From assembly GCF_001544075.1 (NCBI RefSeq), contig NZ_BCNT01000004.1:372001-436000 (forward strand): a stretch of 64,000 nt of DNA. The letters are read 5' to 3'. The notes below the pieces were generated by a model. The model was not told where the DNA came from and did not search any database. It saw nothing but the letters and a program-made list of their open reading frames with translations. Below, piece by piece: positions 46,010-54,144 of the stretch. This DNA comes from Comamonas terrae. Its GTDB lineage: Bacteria; Pseudomonadota; Gammaproteobacteria; Burkholderiales; Burkholderiaceae_C. Each line of letters starts with the position of its first letter. Position 1 is the stretch's first letter. Made by a program: the position numbers and the translations under genes.

Positions 46010-46345
46010 CTACGTCGGGTTGCGCAGGCGCAGCACGCGCCCGACCAGCAGCGCCGCCATCCAGGCTATCCCGCCGATGAGCAGCGGCAGCTGCACGAAG
46101 GCCGGTGCCTGCGCCATGTGCACGAACGCATCGCCGCGCCACAGCGGGCCGTAGCCCTTGGCAAGCCCGTAGGCCAGCCACAGCAGCAGCCCCAGGCTGG
46201 CCAGCAGCGCCATGCGGCGCGCGGCCCGGGCATCGGTGTCGGCCCGCAGGGCCTGGCGCCACAGCCAGGCTCCCGCCGCAGCGACCAGCAGCACGCAGGC
46301 GCCCAGGGACAGCGGCAGCCACCAGGCAAGAGGAATCGTATTCAT
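46010..46345 (-). CDS. small hypothetical membrane protein
   Basis: A 111-residue protein I do not recognise. Three hydrophobic helices are predicted: WWLPLSLGACVLLVAAAGAW, MALLASLGLLLWLAYGLA and PLLIGGIAWMAALLVGRV. The Arg-rich loop after helix one suggests a cytoplasmic location for that loop. Hydrophobic profile and GC pattern make it a credible gene, but homology was not recognised. It converges on the DUF4124 gene. Confidence 0.55.
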   Translation of the reverse strand: MNTIPLAWWLPLSLGACVLLVAAAGAWLWRQALRADTDARAARRMALLASLGLLLWLAYGLAKGYGPLWRGDAFVHMAQAPAFVQLPLLIGGIAWMAALLVGRVLRLRNPT

Positions 46346-46383
46346 GACCGCGCTACTGTAGCGGCAGGTGGCAGGGCGGAACG

Positions 46384-46407
46384 AAAAACGCCCGCCGGAG
46401 CGGGCGT
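46384..46407 (-). terminator. intrinsic terminator after the 72-residue protein gene
   Basis: ACGCCCGC and GCGGGCGT form an 8-bp stem with a 4-nt loop; on the minus strand it ends in TTTTT. It lies 32 bp after the stop at 46439. Confidence 0.8.
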
Positions 46408-46438
46408 CTGGGGATATGAAGAACAGTCGGGCGCGGGC

Positions 46439-46657
46439 TCATGCCAGTTGCCAGACCGAATGCTCGCCGGGCACGGGCTGTATGCCCAGCACCGTGGCAT
46501 GGCGGGCCAGCAGTTCGTCGAACTGCCTGGCGGTTTCGCTGCTGGCGGGACTGTCGTCGTATTCGCTGGCCACCTGTGCGGTGGTGAACGACGTGGCGCC
46601 GAACCTTTGCACGATGTTGCGCAGCTTGTCGAGGTTGGGAGGGGTCTGGACGTTCAT
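46439..46657 (-). CDS. small hypothetical protein (72 residues)
   Basis: The ATG at 46657 has an ideal AAAGGAG 6 nt upstream, and the gene ends before a clear terminator, so it is a real monocistronic unit. The protein is soluble and mildly acidic, beginning MNVQTPPNLDKLRNIVQRFG and ending SVWQLA, with an FTTAQVASEYDDSPASSETA centre that may form a small helical DNA- or protein-binding fold. I do not recognise a family. Confidence 0.7.
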   Translation of the reverse strand: MNVQTPPNLDKLRNIVQRFGATSFTTAQVASEYDDSPASSETARQFDELLARHATVLGIQPVPGEHSVWQLA

Positions 46658-46792
46658 GGCAACTCCTTTCTGGAAACCGGGCAGGGCTTGCAGCCAAGTG
46701 TAGTCCGTGGCTTGTGCAGGGCAAGAGTGCAATGCTGGATGGCCGTTTCGGCAGCGCAGCCGCCACGCAGGGCTGCGCTGCCGCAGTGTGGC

Positions 46793-47911
46793 CTACTGTG
46801 GCTGGGCGGTCTGGTAGAGCACGCGCACCAGGTCGGACTGGGTGAGTATGCCCACCAGCTGCCCGTTGTCCCGCACGATGGGAATATGGTGGTGGCCGTC
46901 CTCGCTGAACAGCGGCACCAGCTCGGCCACGCGCTGGCTGGCACGCGCGGTGCGGACCTCGCGCGTCATGATCTGGCCGATCTGCCGGGGCTGGCCGGCG
47001 CCCCCCGTCAGCAGGGTGCGCAGGCGCCTGCCCAGGCCCAGCGGCTGGGCGTCCGGCTCCGCATGGCGCATGAAGTCGGCGCGCGTCACGATGCCCACCA
47101 CGCGCTGCGCGGCATCCACCACGGGCAGTGCCTTGATGCGGCGCTCGCGCATGGTGGCCCAGGCGTCGGCCAGGGAGGTGTCGGTGCGCGCCGTCACCGG
47201 GTCCGCCGACATGGCATCCTCGCAGCGCAGCTCGCCCCATTGGCGCTGCCAGGCGGCGAGTTCGGCCGCCTGCAGCAGGGCTTCCAGGTCGTCGCGCGGC
47301 ACGTCCAGCACCTGGTTGTAGTGGGCCAGCGCGACGTCGAAGTCCGCCGCGGTGAAGTGCGAGGACCGCGGCGGCGCCGCCTGCTGCGTGTGGGGGTAGC
47401 GTCGCCCCGTGAGGCGGTTGTAGGCCATGCCGGCCAGCGCCATCAGCACGGCGTTCGCCAGCACGGGAAACAGCACGAATCGCGGCTCCACGGCATGGCT
47501 GAGCACGGCGAACAGCGCCGTGGCGCCGCCCGGCGGGTGCAGGCAGCGCAGCGCGAACATGGCGGCAATCGCCAGGCCCACGGCCGCCGCGCCTGCCCAG
47601 GCGGTGTCGGGAATCCAGGCCGCGCAGGCCACGCCCACCAGCGCCGCCACGCAGTGGCTGCCGACCACGGACCAGGGCTGCGCCAGCGGGCTGGCCGGCA
47701 GGGCAAAGATCAGCACCGCCGAGGCGCCCATGGGCGCGATCAGCCAGGCCGACAGGCCGTTGTCCTGCGCAAGGGCCCGGCACACGAGCGCCGTCAGCGC
47801 GATGCCCAGGGCCCCGCCCAGCGAGGCGCGCAGCCGCTCGCGCCCGTTGACGCGCATGCGCGCCGGCCGCAAAGCCAGCCAGAGGGCCTTCAGGTGATGG
47901 GGGATGCTCAT
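46793..47911 (-). CDS. HPP-family membrane protein with C-terminal CBS pair
   Basis: A 372-residue protein. The N-terminal half has the HPP membrane domain with LRCLHPPGGATAL (the HPP signature) and about four to five helices. The C-terminal half has two CBS domains (AMSADPVTARTDTSLADAWA; IMTREVRTARASQRVAELVP) that usually sense adenine nucleotides. HPP proteins are linked to nitrite transport in plants and cyanobacteria. The ATG at 47911 overlaps the MarR stop (ATGA), though ATG 47917 is also possible. It is the second gene of the MarR unit. Confidence 0.87.
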   Translation of the reverse strand: MSIPHHLKALWLALRPARMRVNGRERLRASLGGALGIALTALVCRALAQDNGLSAWLIAPMGASAVLIFALPASPLAQPWSVVGSHCVAALVGVACAAWIPDTAWAGAAAVGLAIAAMFALRCLHPPGGATALFAVLSHAVEPRFVLFPVLANAVLMALAGMAYNRLTGRRYPHTQQAAPPRSSHFTAADFDVALAHYNQVLDVPRDDLEALLQAAELAAWQRQWGELRCEDAMSADPVTARTDTSLADAWATMRERRIKALPVVDAAQRVVGIVTRADFMRHAEPDAQPLGLGRRLRTLLTGGAGQPRQIGQIMTREVRTARASQRVAELVPLFSEDGHHHIPIVRDNGQLVGILTQSDLVRVLYQTAQPQ

Positions 47912-48330
47912 TGCCATTGTTCGGTGAATGCGGAGATATGGGCGACCTGGAACACCTCCTTGAGCGAGCGTAGCTCGCGCCGGTGCAGCGCTGCCAGCCG
48001 CAGCAGCCGCGCCTCGCCCTCGGCGCTCAGATGCACCAGCACCTGGCGCCGGTCGGCCGTGCCGCTTTCGCGGCGCACCAGCCCCAGGGCCTCGCAGCGC
48101 GCCACCAGGGTCAGGGCGCCGTGCGGCTGCACCTGCAGGCGCTCGGCCAGCTCGCCCACCGTGGCCCAGTCGCGCCCGGGGTAGCCCTTGACGTGCAGCA
48201 GCAGCTGGTATTGCTGGGGTGTCAGGCCTTCGGCCTGGGCGGCCTCTTCGCTGAAACGCAGAAAGCGGCGCAGCTGGTAACGGAATTCGGATAAGGCCTC
48301 GAGGTCGGCTTTGGTGGGTGCTTGTGCCAT
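47908..48330 (-). CDS. MarR-family transcriptional regulator
   Basis: A 140-residue winged-helix repressor: LTPQQYQLLLHVKGYPG (helix 2-3), WATVGELAERLQVQPHGALT (recognition helix region), GLVRRESGTADRRQVLVHLS (the DxR wing). It is divergent from the ClC gene across only 35 bp, which contain a palindromic operator, and is coupled to the HPP-CBS gene. It most likely controls both. Confidence 0.92.
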   Translation of the reverse strand: MAQAPTKADLEALSEFRYQLRRFLRFSEEAAQAEGLTPQQYQLLLHVKGYPGRDWATVGELAERLQVQPHGALTLVARCEALGLVRRESGTADRRQVLVHLSAEGEARLLRLAALHRRELRSLKEVFQVAHISAFTEQWQ

Positions 48331-48339
48331 GGTGAAAAA

Positions 48340-48356
48340 ACATCACATTATGATGT
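48340..48356. promoter_or_regulatory. candidate MarR operator between marR and the ClC gene
   Basis: ACATCA-cattA-TGATGT is a perfect 6-5-6 inverted repeat in the 35-bp divergent gap, 10 bp from each start codon. Its size and symmetry fit a MarR dimer, and binding would cover both initiation regions. Confidence 0.7.
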
Positions 48357-48365
48357 AATTCGGGC

Positions 48366-50117
48366 ATGACCTTCCCCGCTTCACCTGCCGCGCGCGACTA
48401 TGCGGCCGATTCCCGCCTCGCCCTGCTGGCGCTGCTGGCCATTCCCATCGGCGCGCTGGGCGTGGGTGCGGCCTGGCTGCTGCTCACCCTGATCCGCTTC
48501 TTCACCAATCTGTTCTTCTTCCAGACGCTGTCCGTCGCGCCCACCTCGCCCGCCGACCACCAGCTGGGCCTGGCGGTGATCCTGGTGCCCGTGGTGGGCG
48601 CACTGATCGTGGGTCTGATGGCACGCTTCGGCTCGGACAAGATCCGCGGCCACGGCATTCCGGAGGCCATCGAGGCCATCCTGTTCGGCAAGAGCCTGAT
48701 GTCGCCCAAGGTGGCGGTGCTCAAGCCCCTGTCGTCGGGCATTGTCATCGGCTCGGGCGGCCCGTTCGGCGCCGAGGGGCCGATCATCATGACGGGCGGG
48801 GCCATAGGCTCGCTGCTCGCTCAGTGGCTGCACCTGTCGGCGGCGGAGCGCAAGACGCTGCTGGTCTGTGGCGCCACGGCGGGCATGACGGCCGTGTTCG
48901 GCACGCCCGTGGCCGCCGTGCTGCTGGCGGTGGAACTGCTTCTGTTCGAGCTGCGCCCGCGCAGCCTGCTGCCGGTGGCGCTGGCCTGCGCCACGGCGGG
49001 TTTCTTGCGCCCGCTGGTGCTCGAAGCGGGCCGCCTGTTCCCGCTGAATACCGCGCCCGCGGGCCTCGCCGCTTTGGGCTCCTGCGTGGTGGCCGGACTG
49101 CTGGCGGCGCTGCTCGCGGCGGGCCTGTCGCGCGCGCTGTATGCGGTCGAAGACGGTTTCCACCGCCTGCCCGTGCACTGGATGTGGTGGCCCGCGCTGG
49201 GCGCCGTGGCTATCGGCATCGGCGGCTGGCTGCAGCCGCGCGCGCTGGGCGTGGGCTACGACGTGATCGGCGACCTGCTCCACGGCAACCTGCTGGTCGG
49301 CGCGGCGCTGGCGCTGCTGGCGGCCAAGGCCGTGATGTGGGTGCTGGCGCTGGGGTCGGGCACCTCGGGCGGCGTGCTCGCGCCGGTGCTGATGATGGGC
49401 GCGGGCCTGGGCACGGTGCTGGCGCCCTGGCTGCCCGGCGGCTCGCCCGGGCTGTGGCCGCTGGTGTGCATGGCGGCGGTGCTGGCTGGGGTGCTGGGCG
49501 CGCCGCTGACGGCCGCGGTGTTCGCCTTCGGCCTCACAGGCGACGGCGATGCGCTGCTGCCGCTGCTGCTGGCCTGCGCGGTGTCGCACGGGGTCACGGT
49601 GCTGCTGATGGACCGCTCCATCATGACCGAGCGCCTGTCGCGCCGCGGCCGCCATGTGTACCGAGAGTACGGCGTCGATCCGCTGGAGCGCACGCCCGTC
49701 GAGGCCGTGATGACACGCCATGTGCAGACCATTGCGGCCGATGCGCCGCTGGCGCGCGTGGTGCACGAATGGTTCGGCCCCGCACAGCGGCACCGCGCCT
49801 TTGCGGTGGTCGATGCGGCTGGCGTGTGCCTGGGCATGCTGGACCGCGACCGGCTGAATGACATGGGCGGCGACACGCGCACGGCCGGCGATCTGCTGCG
49901 CGGCAGCGCCGTGCAGTTTGCGCTGCCGCACCAGACCTGCCGCGCGCTGTCGCAGCAGATGGCGTCCTGGGGCCTGGAGCGCCTGCCCGTGGTGGCGGAT
50001 GCGCAGACGCGGCGCCTGGTGGGCATTGTCAGCCGCAGCGACCTGGTGAAGGTGGCCCAGGCGGTGCACGAAGAGGAAGCGGTGCGCGAGCGTGTGAGGG
50101 GCTGGAATCGCTCCTGA
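48366..50117 (+). CDS. ClC-family chloride channel/antiporter with CBS domains
   Basis: A 583-residue protein with about ten to twelve membrane helices. The ClC selectivity motifs are present: GHGIPEAIEAI, GSGGPFGAEGPIIMTGG (the gating glutamate is kept; the usual GREGP arginine is Ala here) and GTSGGVLAPVLMMG. Two CBS domains follow (VEAVMTRHVQTIAADAPLAR; ERLPVVADAQTRRLVGIVSR). It probably moves Cl- or a similar anion, possibly coupled to protons. The divergent HPP protein also has CBS domains, suggesting a common nucleotide cue. Confidence 0.9.
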   Translation: MTFPASPAARDYAADSRLALLALLAIPIGALGVGAAWLLLTLIRFFTNLFFFQTLSVAPTSPADHQLGLAVILVPVVGALIVGLMARFGSDKIRGHGIPEAIEAILFGKSLMSPKVAVLKPLSSGIVIGSGGPFGAEGPIIMTGGAIGSLLAQWLHLSAAERKTLLVCGATAGMTAVFGTPVAAVLLAVELLLFELRPRSLLPVALACATAGFLRPLVLEAGRLFPLNTAPAGLAALGSCVVAGLLAALLAAGLSRALYAVEDGFHRLPVHWMWWPALGAVAIGIGGWLQPRALGVGYDVIGDLLHGNLLVGAALALLAAKAVMWVLALGSGTSGGVLAPVLMMGAGLGTVLAPWLPGGSPGLWPLVCMAAVLAGVLGAPLTAAVFAFGLTGDGDALLPLLLACAVSHGVTVLLMDRSIMTERLSRRGRHVYREYGVDPLERTPVEAVMTRHVQTIAADAPLARVVHEWFGPAQRHRAFAVVDAAGVCLGMLDRDRLNDMGGDTRTAGDLLRGSAVQFALPHQTCRALSQQMASWGLERLPVVADAQTRRLVGIVSRSDLVKVAQAVHEEEAVRERVRGWNRS

Positions 50118-50164
50118 TGCAGGAGCGAAAGGCGCTTGCCGTGCAAGGGCGAAAGCCCTTTTTC

Positions 50165-50734
50165 TCAAACCCTGGACTGGAGGGCGCCGGCGCTGAGCAC
50201 TTCGGCCAGCGGCTTGCGCGGTGAGGCCGTCTCGCGCTCGCGCAGGTCGTCGGGCAGGGTGCTGGCATCGCCGCGGCGGCCCACGGCGATCACCACTTCG
50301 GGCACCAGGTGTTCGGGCAGCCGCAGCACGGCGCGCGCCTCGTCGGCCGAAAAGCCGCCCATGGCATGCGTGGCCAGGCCCATGTCATGGGCCTGCAGGG
50401 CCAGGTAGCCCCAGGCGCAGCCGGCATCGAAGCTGTGCTTGCCGGGCGAGGCCTGCCTGTCCGACACCAGCACGATCAGCGCGCCGGCGTTCAGGCACCA
50501 GCGGCGGTTGGCTTCGTTCGGGATGGCCGAGAAGGCGTCCCAGTTGGCATCGCCGCGCAGCGCGTAGGCAAAGTGCCAGGGCTGCTTGTTGCTGGCGGAC
50601 GGCGCCCAGCGGGCGGCATCGGCCAGCTGCTCGATCTGGGCCGTGGTCAGCGCCTCGGGCACGAAGGCGCGCGGAGACATGCGCTCCAGGAACTGCGAGT
50701 GGATGGGCGTGGTGGTGCTGCGGGTGTTGTGCAT
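50165..50734 (-). CDS. nitroreductase-family FMN oxidoreductase
   Basis: A 189-residue protein: RMSPRAFVPEALTTAQIEQL, RWAPSASNKQPWHFAYAL (FMN phosphate region), then DAGCAWGYLALQAHDMGLA and MGGFSADEARAVLRLP. The family reduces nitro-aromatics, quinones or flavins with NAD(P)H. ATG 50734 gives a full-length small nitroreductase; the upstream frame is not typical. It stands alone, convergent with the ClC gene. Confidence 0.9.
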   Translation of the reverse strand: MHNTRSTTTPIHSQFLERMSPRAFVPEALTTAQIEQLADAARWAPSASNKQPWHFAYALRGDANWDAFSAIPNEANRRWCLNAGALIVLVSDRQASPGKHSFDAGCAWGYLALQAHDMGLATHAMGGFSADEARAVLRLPEHLVPEVVIAVGRRGDASTLPDDLRERETASPRKPLAEVLSAGALQSRV

Positions 50735-50854
50735 GGATGGGTCCGGAAACAGCGAGGCCCGGCCGCCGCCGGCGGATGCCGGACGGGAGCCGGGCCTCGA
50801 ATGAAACCCGAAACAATAGCGCAAGCCCGGGCATTGGCCCGGGGCGCAGGGGTT

Positions 50855-51886
50855 TCAGGACTTTTGCTCGCAGGAGCGTTGGCTCATCAGGCGCATATGG
50901 CGCTCCATGCGGATCAGCACCAGCACCATGACGACCATCACCAGGCAACTGATGAGCATGGTGCCGAAGGCGGTTTCCATGCTGGAGAACTCCCATTTGT
51001 CGTTGTCGGAATCCTCGCCCTTGAGGCGCTGGGCCAGGCGGTCGAACGACAGCGTGTAGTTGAGCAGCAGCATGCTGGTGATCTGCTGGGCCGACTGCCC
51101 GCGCAGCTTGGCCGTCAGGCTGTCGTTGGCCAGCACCTGCTCCAGCGCGGCCGGCAGGCCCTGGACAAAGGCCGCATAGGCGCCGGCACCGTGCTCGGTT
51201 TCGGCCATCTGGGCGCGCTCGTGGATCTGGGCGGCCAGGTCCACGGGCTCGCTGAGCCAGTCGTCGCCTTCGGGCTCCTCCTCGGTGGAGGATGCAGCCG
51301 CCGCCACTGCGGCGCGCGAGGCCTCGCGCTCGCCGCGCACGCGGTGCACGGCGGCATCGGCCGTTGCATCGAGGGCCGCCGCCGAGGCATCCTGAGCGGC
51401 ATCGCCGCAGCAGGCGTTCTCGCGCTGTTCGCGCAGCTTGATCTGGCGCTGCACCTCGGCGTCCGAGGGCACGGCGTCGCCCTTGAGCAGCGGATGGACC
51501 GGCGCCAGGCCCTGGCTGTTGTTGTCCTTCTCCACGCGCTTGCGGGCCGCCGGGTCGCTGTAGATGAAGCCGCGCAGCAGGCCGTCGGCCTTCTGGAAGC
51601 TGGGGCGCAGCGCGGGGTCGGCCAGGCGCTTTTCCATGGGGGTCTGGTCGGTCATGCCGCTGAGGTCGCGGGCGGTCTCGTCCACCACATACTTCAGGTC
51701 GGGCTTGGCGCTGTTCCAGTCCAGGGCCACCTGCGCGGCAGCCGGCGCGGCATCGCTCTGCTTGGGTTTGTAATGGCTCCAGAGCCAGAACGCCATGCCT
51801 GTCAGCACGAATACGGAAAACGCCAGCAGCACCACTCGCACAATCTGCACGAGCACATCCTCGATGCGACGTAACAGGTTCATCAT
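50855..51886 (-). CDS. hypothetical two-helix membrane protein
   Basis: A 343-residue protein I do not recognise. An N-terminal helix (VRVVLLAFSVFVLTGMAFWL, about 17-36) and a C-terminal helix (FGTMLISCLVMVVMVLVLI, about 308-326) enclose a 270-residue polar region, Ala- and acidic-rich at about 180-225. The region includes a conserved-looking PALRPSFQKADGLLRGFIYS. The arrangement resembles envelope-spanning or scaffold proteins. It begins with two adjacent ATGs, and its upstream gap leads to serA. Confidence 0.6.
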   Translation of the reverse strand: MMNLLRRIEDVLVQIVRVVLLAFSVFVLTGMAFWLWSHYKPKQSDAAPAAAQVALDWNSAKPDLKYVVDETARDLSGMTDQTPMEKRLADPALRPSFQKADGLLRGFIYSDPAARKRVEKDNNSQGLAPVHPLLKGDAVPSDAEVQRQIKLREQRENACCGDAAQDASAAALDATADAAVHRVRGEREASRAAVAAAASSTEEEPEGDDWLSEPVDLAAQIHERAQMAETEHGAGAYAAFVQGLPAALEQVLANDSLTAKLRGQSAQQITSMLLLNYTLSFDRLAQRLKGEDSDNDKWEFSSMETAFGTMLISCLVMVVMVLVLIRMERHMRLMSQRSCEQKS

Positions 51887-52200
51887 TTACAGCAAATCCT
51901 TGTCTTGAAGCTTACAGGTAAAGGTGCTCTAGCTATCGAATTGAAAGCACCCAAGCGATGCGCGAATTCTAGGGAGGCAAGGCGTCCGTCGTATTCTTTT
52001 ACATGTCCTGCAAGTGCAAAAGAGAGTGCTTGCTCTCGATGTTCAGCCCGCTGCGCCTGTCATCCTGCATGCAGGCCGCAAGCCAGGAGCTGGTCCGCTG
52101 CGCTGCACAAATGCAACATTTGTAAGGCGGAGAGCCTACGCGCCGTGGCAGATTAGGCGATCCGTTCAAATGGGGTTTTCACGGATCGCAGGGCCTGCTT
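51887..52200. other. 314-bp divergent gap upstream of serA
   Basis: No gene is supported. It holds a small hairpin GGTGCT/AGCACC (51923-51951) with a TAGCTATCGAATT core reminiscent of the short dispersed repeat, a GAGAG/CTCTC hairpin around 52022-52037, and otherwise ordinary sequence. The promoters of serA and the membrane-protein gene should lie here; none is clear enough to mark. Confidence 0.5.
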
Positions 52201-53430
52201 ATGACCAAGACGTCGCTGGACAAATCGAAGATCAAGTTTCTGCTGCTGGAAGGCATCCATCCCTCCGCGCTCAAGGTGTTGCACGATGCGGGCTACACCA
52301 ACGTGGAGGCGCTGTCCGGCGCGCTGGAGGGCGAGGAGCTCAAGCGCAAGATCGCCGATGTGCACTTTGTCGGCATCCGCTCGCGCACGCAGCTGACCGA
52401 GGAAGTCTTTGCCGCGGCCCAGAAGCTGGTGGCCGTGGGGTGCTTCTGCATAGGCACCAACCAGGTGAATCTGAATGCCGCGCGCGAGCGTGGCGTGGTG
52501 GTGTTCAACGCCCCGTATTCCAATACCCGCTCGGTGGCCGAGCTGGTGCTGGCCGAGGCCATCCTGCTGCTGCGCGGCGTGCCGGCCAAGAACGCGGCCG
52601 CGCACCGTGGCGGCTGGCTCAAGAGCGCCGAGAACGCCTACGAGATCCGCGGCAAGACGCTGGGCATCGTGGGCTACGGCTCCATCGGCACCCAGCTGTC
52701 GGTGCTGGCCGAATCCCTGGGCATGCAGGTGGTGTTCCATGACGTGGCGACCAAGCTGCCGCTGGGCAATGCGCGCCAGGCGGCCTCGCTCGACGACCTG
52801 CTGGCCCAGGCCGACATCGTGACCCTGCACGTGCCCGAGCTGCCGTCCACCCACGGCATGATGGGCGCCCGCGAAATCGCGGCCATGAAGCCGGGCAGCA
52901 TTCTGATCAACGCCTCGCGCGGCACCGTGGTCGACATCGACGCACTGGCCTCGGCCCTGCGGGAGGGCAAGCTGCTGGGCGCGGCCATCGACGTGTTCCC
53001 GGTCGAGCCCAAGAGCAACAAGGACGAGTTCAGCTCGCCGCTGCGCGGCCTGGACAATGCCATCCTCACGCCCCACATCGGCGGCTCCACCATGGAGGCC
53101 CAGGCCAACATCGGCCTGGAGGTGGCGGAAAAGCTGGTCAAGTACAGCGACAACGGCACCACGACCTCGGCCGTGAACTTCCCCGAGGTGGCGCTGCCCG
53201 CCCATCCGGGCAAGAACCGCATTCTGCACGTGCACCACAACGTACCCGGCGTGCTGTCGGCCATCAATCTGGTGTTCGCCGAAAACGGCATCAACATCGC
53301 GGGCCAGTACCTGCGCACCGATGAAAAGGTGGGCTACGTGGTGATCGACCTGGACGTGGAATCCTCGGCCCTGGCCGTGGAAAAGCTCTCGCAGATCCCG
53401 GGCACCATCCGCTGCCGCGTGTTGTTCTAG
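52201..53430 (+). CDS. serA: D-3-phosphoglycerate dehydrogenase (SerA)
   Basis: The first enzyme of serine synthesis, oxidising 3-phosphoglycerate with NAD+. The 409-residue protein is the E. coli length, with substrate-domain GCFCIGTNQVNLNAA, the NAD Rossmann motif LGIVGYGSIGTQLSVLAESL, RGTVVDIDALASAL (catalytic Arg region), LTPHIGGSTMEAQ (catalytic His) and a C-terminal ACT domain (VPGVLSAINLVFAENGINIA) for serine feedback. A strong terminator follows. Confidence 0.95.
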   Translation: MTKTSLDKSKIKFLLLEGIHPSALKVLHDAGYTNVEALSGALEGEELKRKIADVHFVGIRSRTQLTEEVFAAAQKLVAVGCFCIGTNQVNLNAARERGVVVFNAPYSNTRSVAELVLAEAILLLRGVPAKNAAAHRGGWLKSAENAYEIRGKTLGIVGYGSIGTQLSVLAESLGMQVVFHDVATKLPLGNARQAASLDDLLAQADIVTLHVPELPSTHGMMGAREIAAMKPGSILINASRGTVVDIDALASALREGKLLGAAIDVFPVEPKSNKDEFSSPLRGLDNAILTPHIGGSTMEAQANIGLEVAEKLVKYSDNGTTTSAVNFPEVALPAHPGKNRILHVHHNVPGVLSAINLVFAENGINIAGQYLRTDEKVGYVVIDLDVESSALAVEKLSQIPGTIRCRVLF

Positions 53431-53453
53431 ACTGCGCGCCTCGGCAGCGCGGC

Positions 53454-53477
53454 AAAGGGAGCCCAGGCTCCCTTTTT
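53454..53477 (+). terminator. intrinsic terminator after serA
   Basis: AAAGGGAGCC pairs perfectly with GGCTCCCTTT, followed by further T. The A-rich left arm makes it usable by the convergent YcxB-like gene as well. Confidence 0.9.
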
Positions 53478-53500
53478 GATAGCTGCAGGCGCTTGGCGGG
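53474..53500 (+). repeat. copy of the short TGATAGCTGC repeat after serA
   Basis: TTTTTGATAGCTGCAGGCGC followed by TTGGCGG overlaps the T-run of the serA terminator. It is one of the best matches to the family. Confidence 0.65.
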
Positions 53501-53529
53501 AAAGGGTTTGGCGGTGAAAAAGCTTGAGA

Positions 53530-54027
53530 TCAACGCCGGGCCGGGCCCACATGGCGCAGCAGCTGCTCGCGCAGAGGCGCCAGCACCGTGGCTTCGGCGC
53601 CCGCCTGGCGCGCAATGGCGAGGAACAGGCGCGGTTGCAGGTAGATGAGGAGGAATTCGGCATCCTCGGCCCACTGGATGATGAGGTTCCAGGGCAGCCT
53701 GGTTTCGCCAACGCTCGATTGGATGCGCAGCATGTCCTCCTGCACGGCCACCGTCTGGGGTTGCTGCATGGCCGGGTAGCGGCGATAGGCGCGCCGAGCC
53801 ATGGGCTGCGTGATGCAGCGGAAGGTGGCCCACGGCAGCATCGCGTAAGCGAGGCCCGCCGGAGCCAGCCAATAATGGCGGTAGTAAAGTCCCGGGCCCG
53901 GCATCAGCACGCCGGCCAGGGATGCCGCCCACAGAAAGAGCCGCAGATAGCAGGGCTTGAAGCGCGCATGCAGCCGCTGGGCGCCGACATATGGGTTTTC
54001 GGAGATCGTGTAGGCCGGTTCGGCCAT
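53530..54027 (-). CDS. YcxB-like membrane protein
   Basis: A 165-residue protein with two central hydrophobic segments (YLRLFLWAASLAGVLMPGPG and WLAPAGLAYAMLPWATF) and a C-terminal domain that looks like the YcxB family (QEDMLRIQSSVGETRLPWNL, then WAEDAEFLLIYLQPRLFLAI). The function of YcxB proteins is unknown. ATG 54027 is chosen because the frame upstream of it is Arg-rich and non-coding in character. Confidence 0.72.
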   Translation of the reverse strand: MAEPAYTISENPYVGAQRLHARFKPCYLRLFLWAASLAGVLMPGPGLYYRHYWLAPAGLAYAMLPWATFRCITQPMARRAYRRYPAMQQPQTVAVQEDMLRIQSSVGETRLPWNLIIQWAEDAEFLLIYLQPRLFLAIARQAGAEATVLAPLREQLLRHVGPARR

Positions 54028-54144
54028 GCGGGGGTGATACGGGCCGGCAGCAGCACGGCGCGGTCCCCGTGGATGATGGCGCAGGCGGGAAAACCGGGGC
54101 CGGGTGCGCGGCAGCAGACGCAGGGAGCGCATCGGCTCGCATCA

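Noticed and set aside
46066..46347. Other small frames overlapping the 111-residue membrane protein
   Set aside because: They are Arg/Cys/Ser-rich shadows without hydrophobic segments, while the chosen frame has three clear helices.
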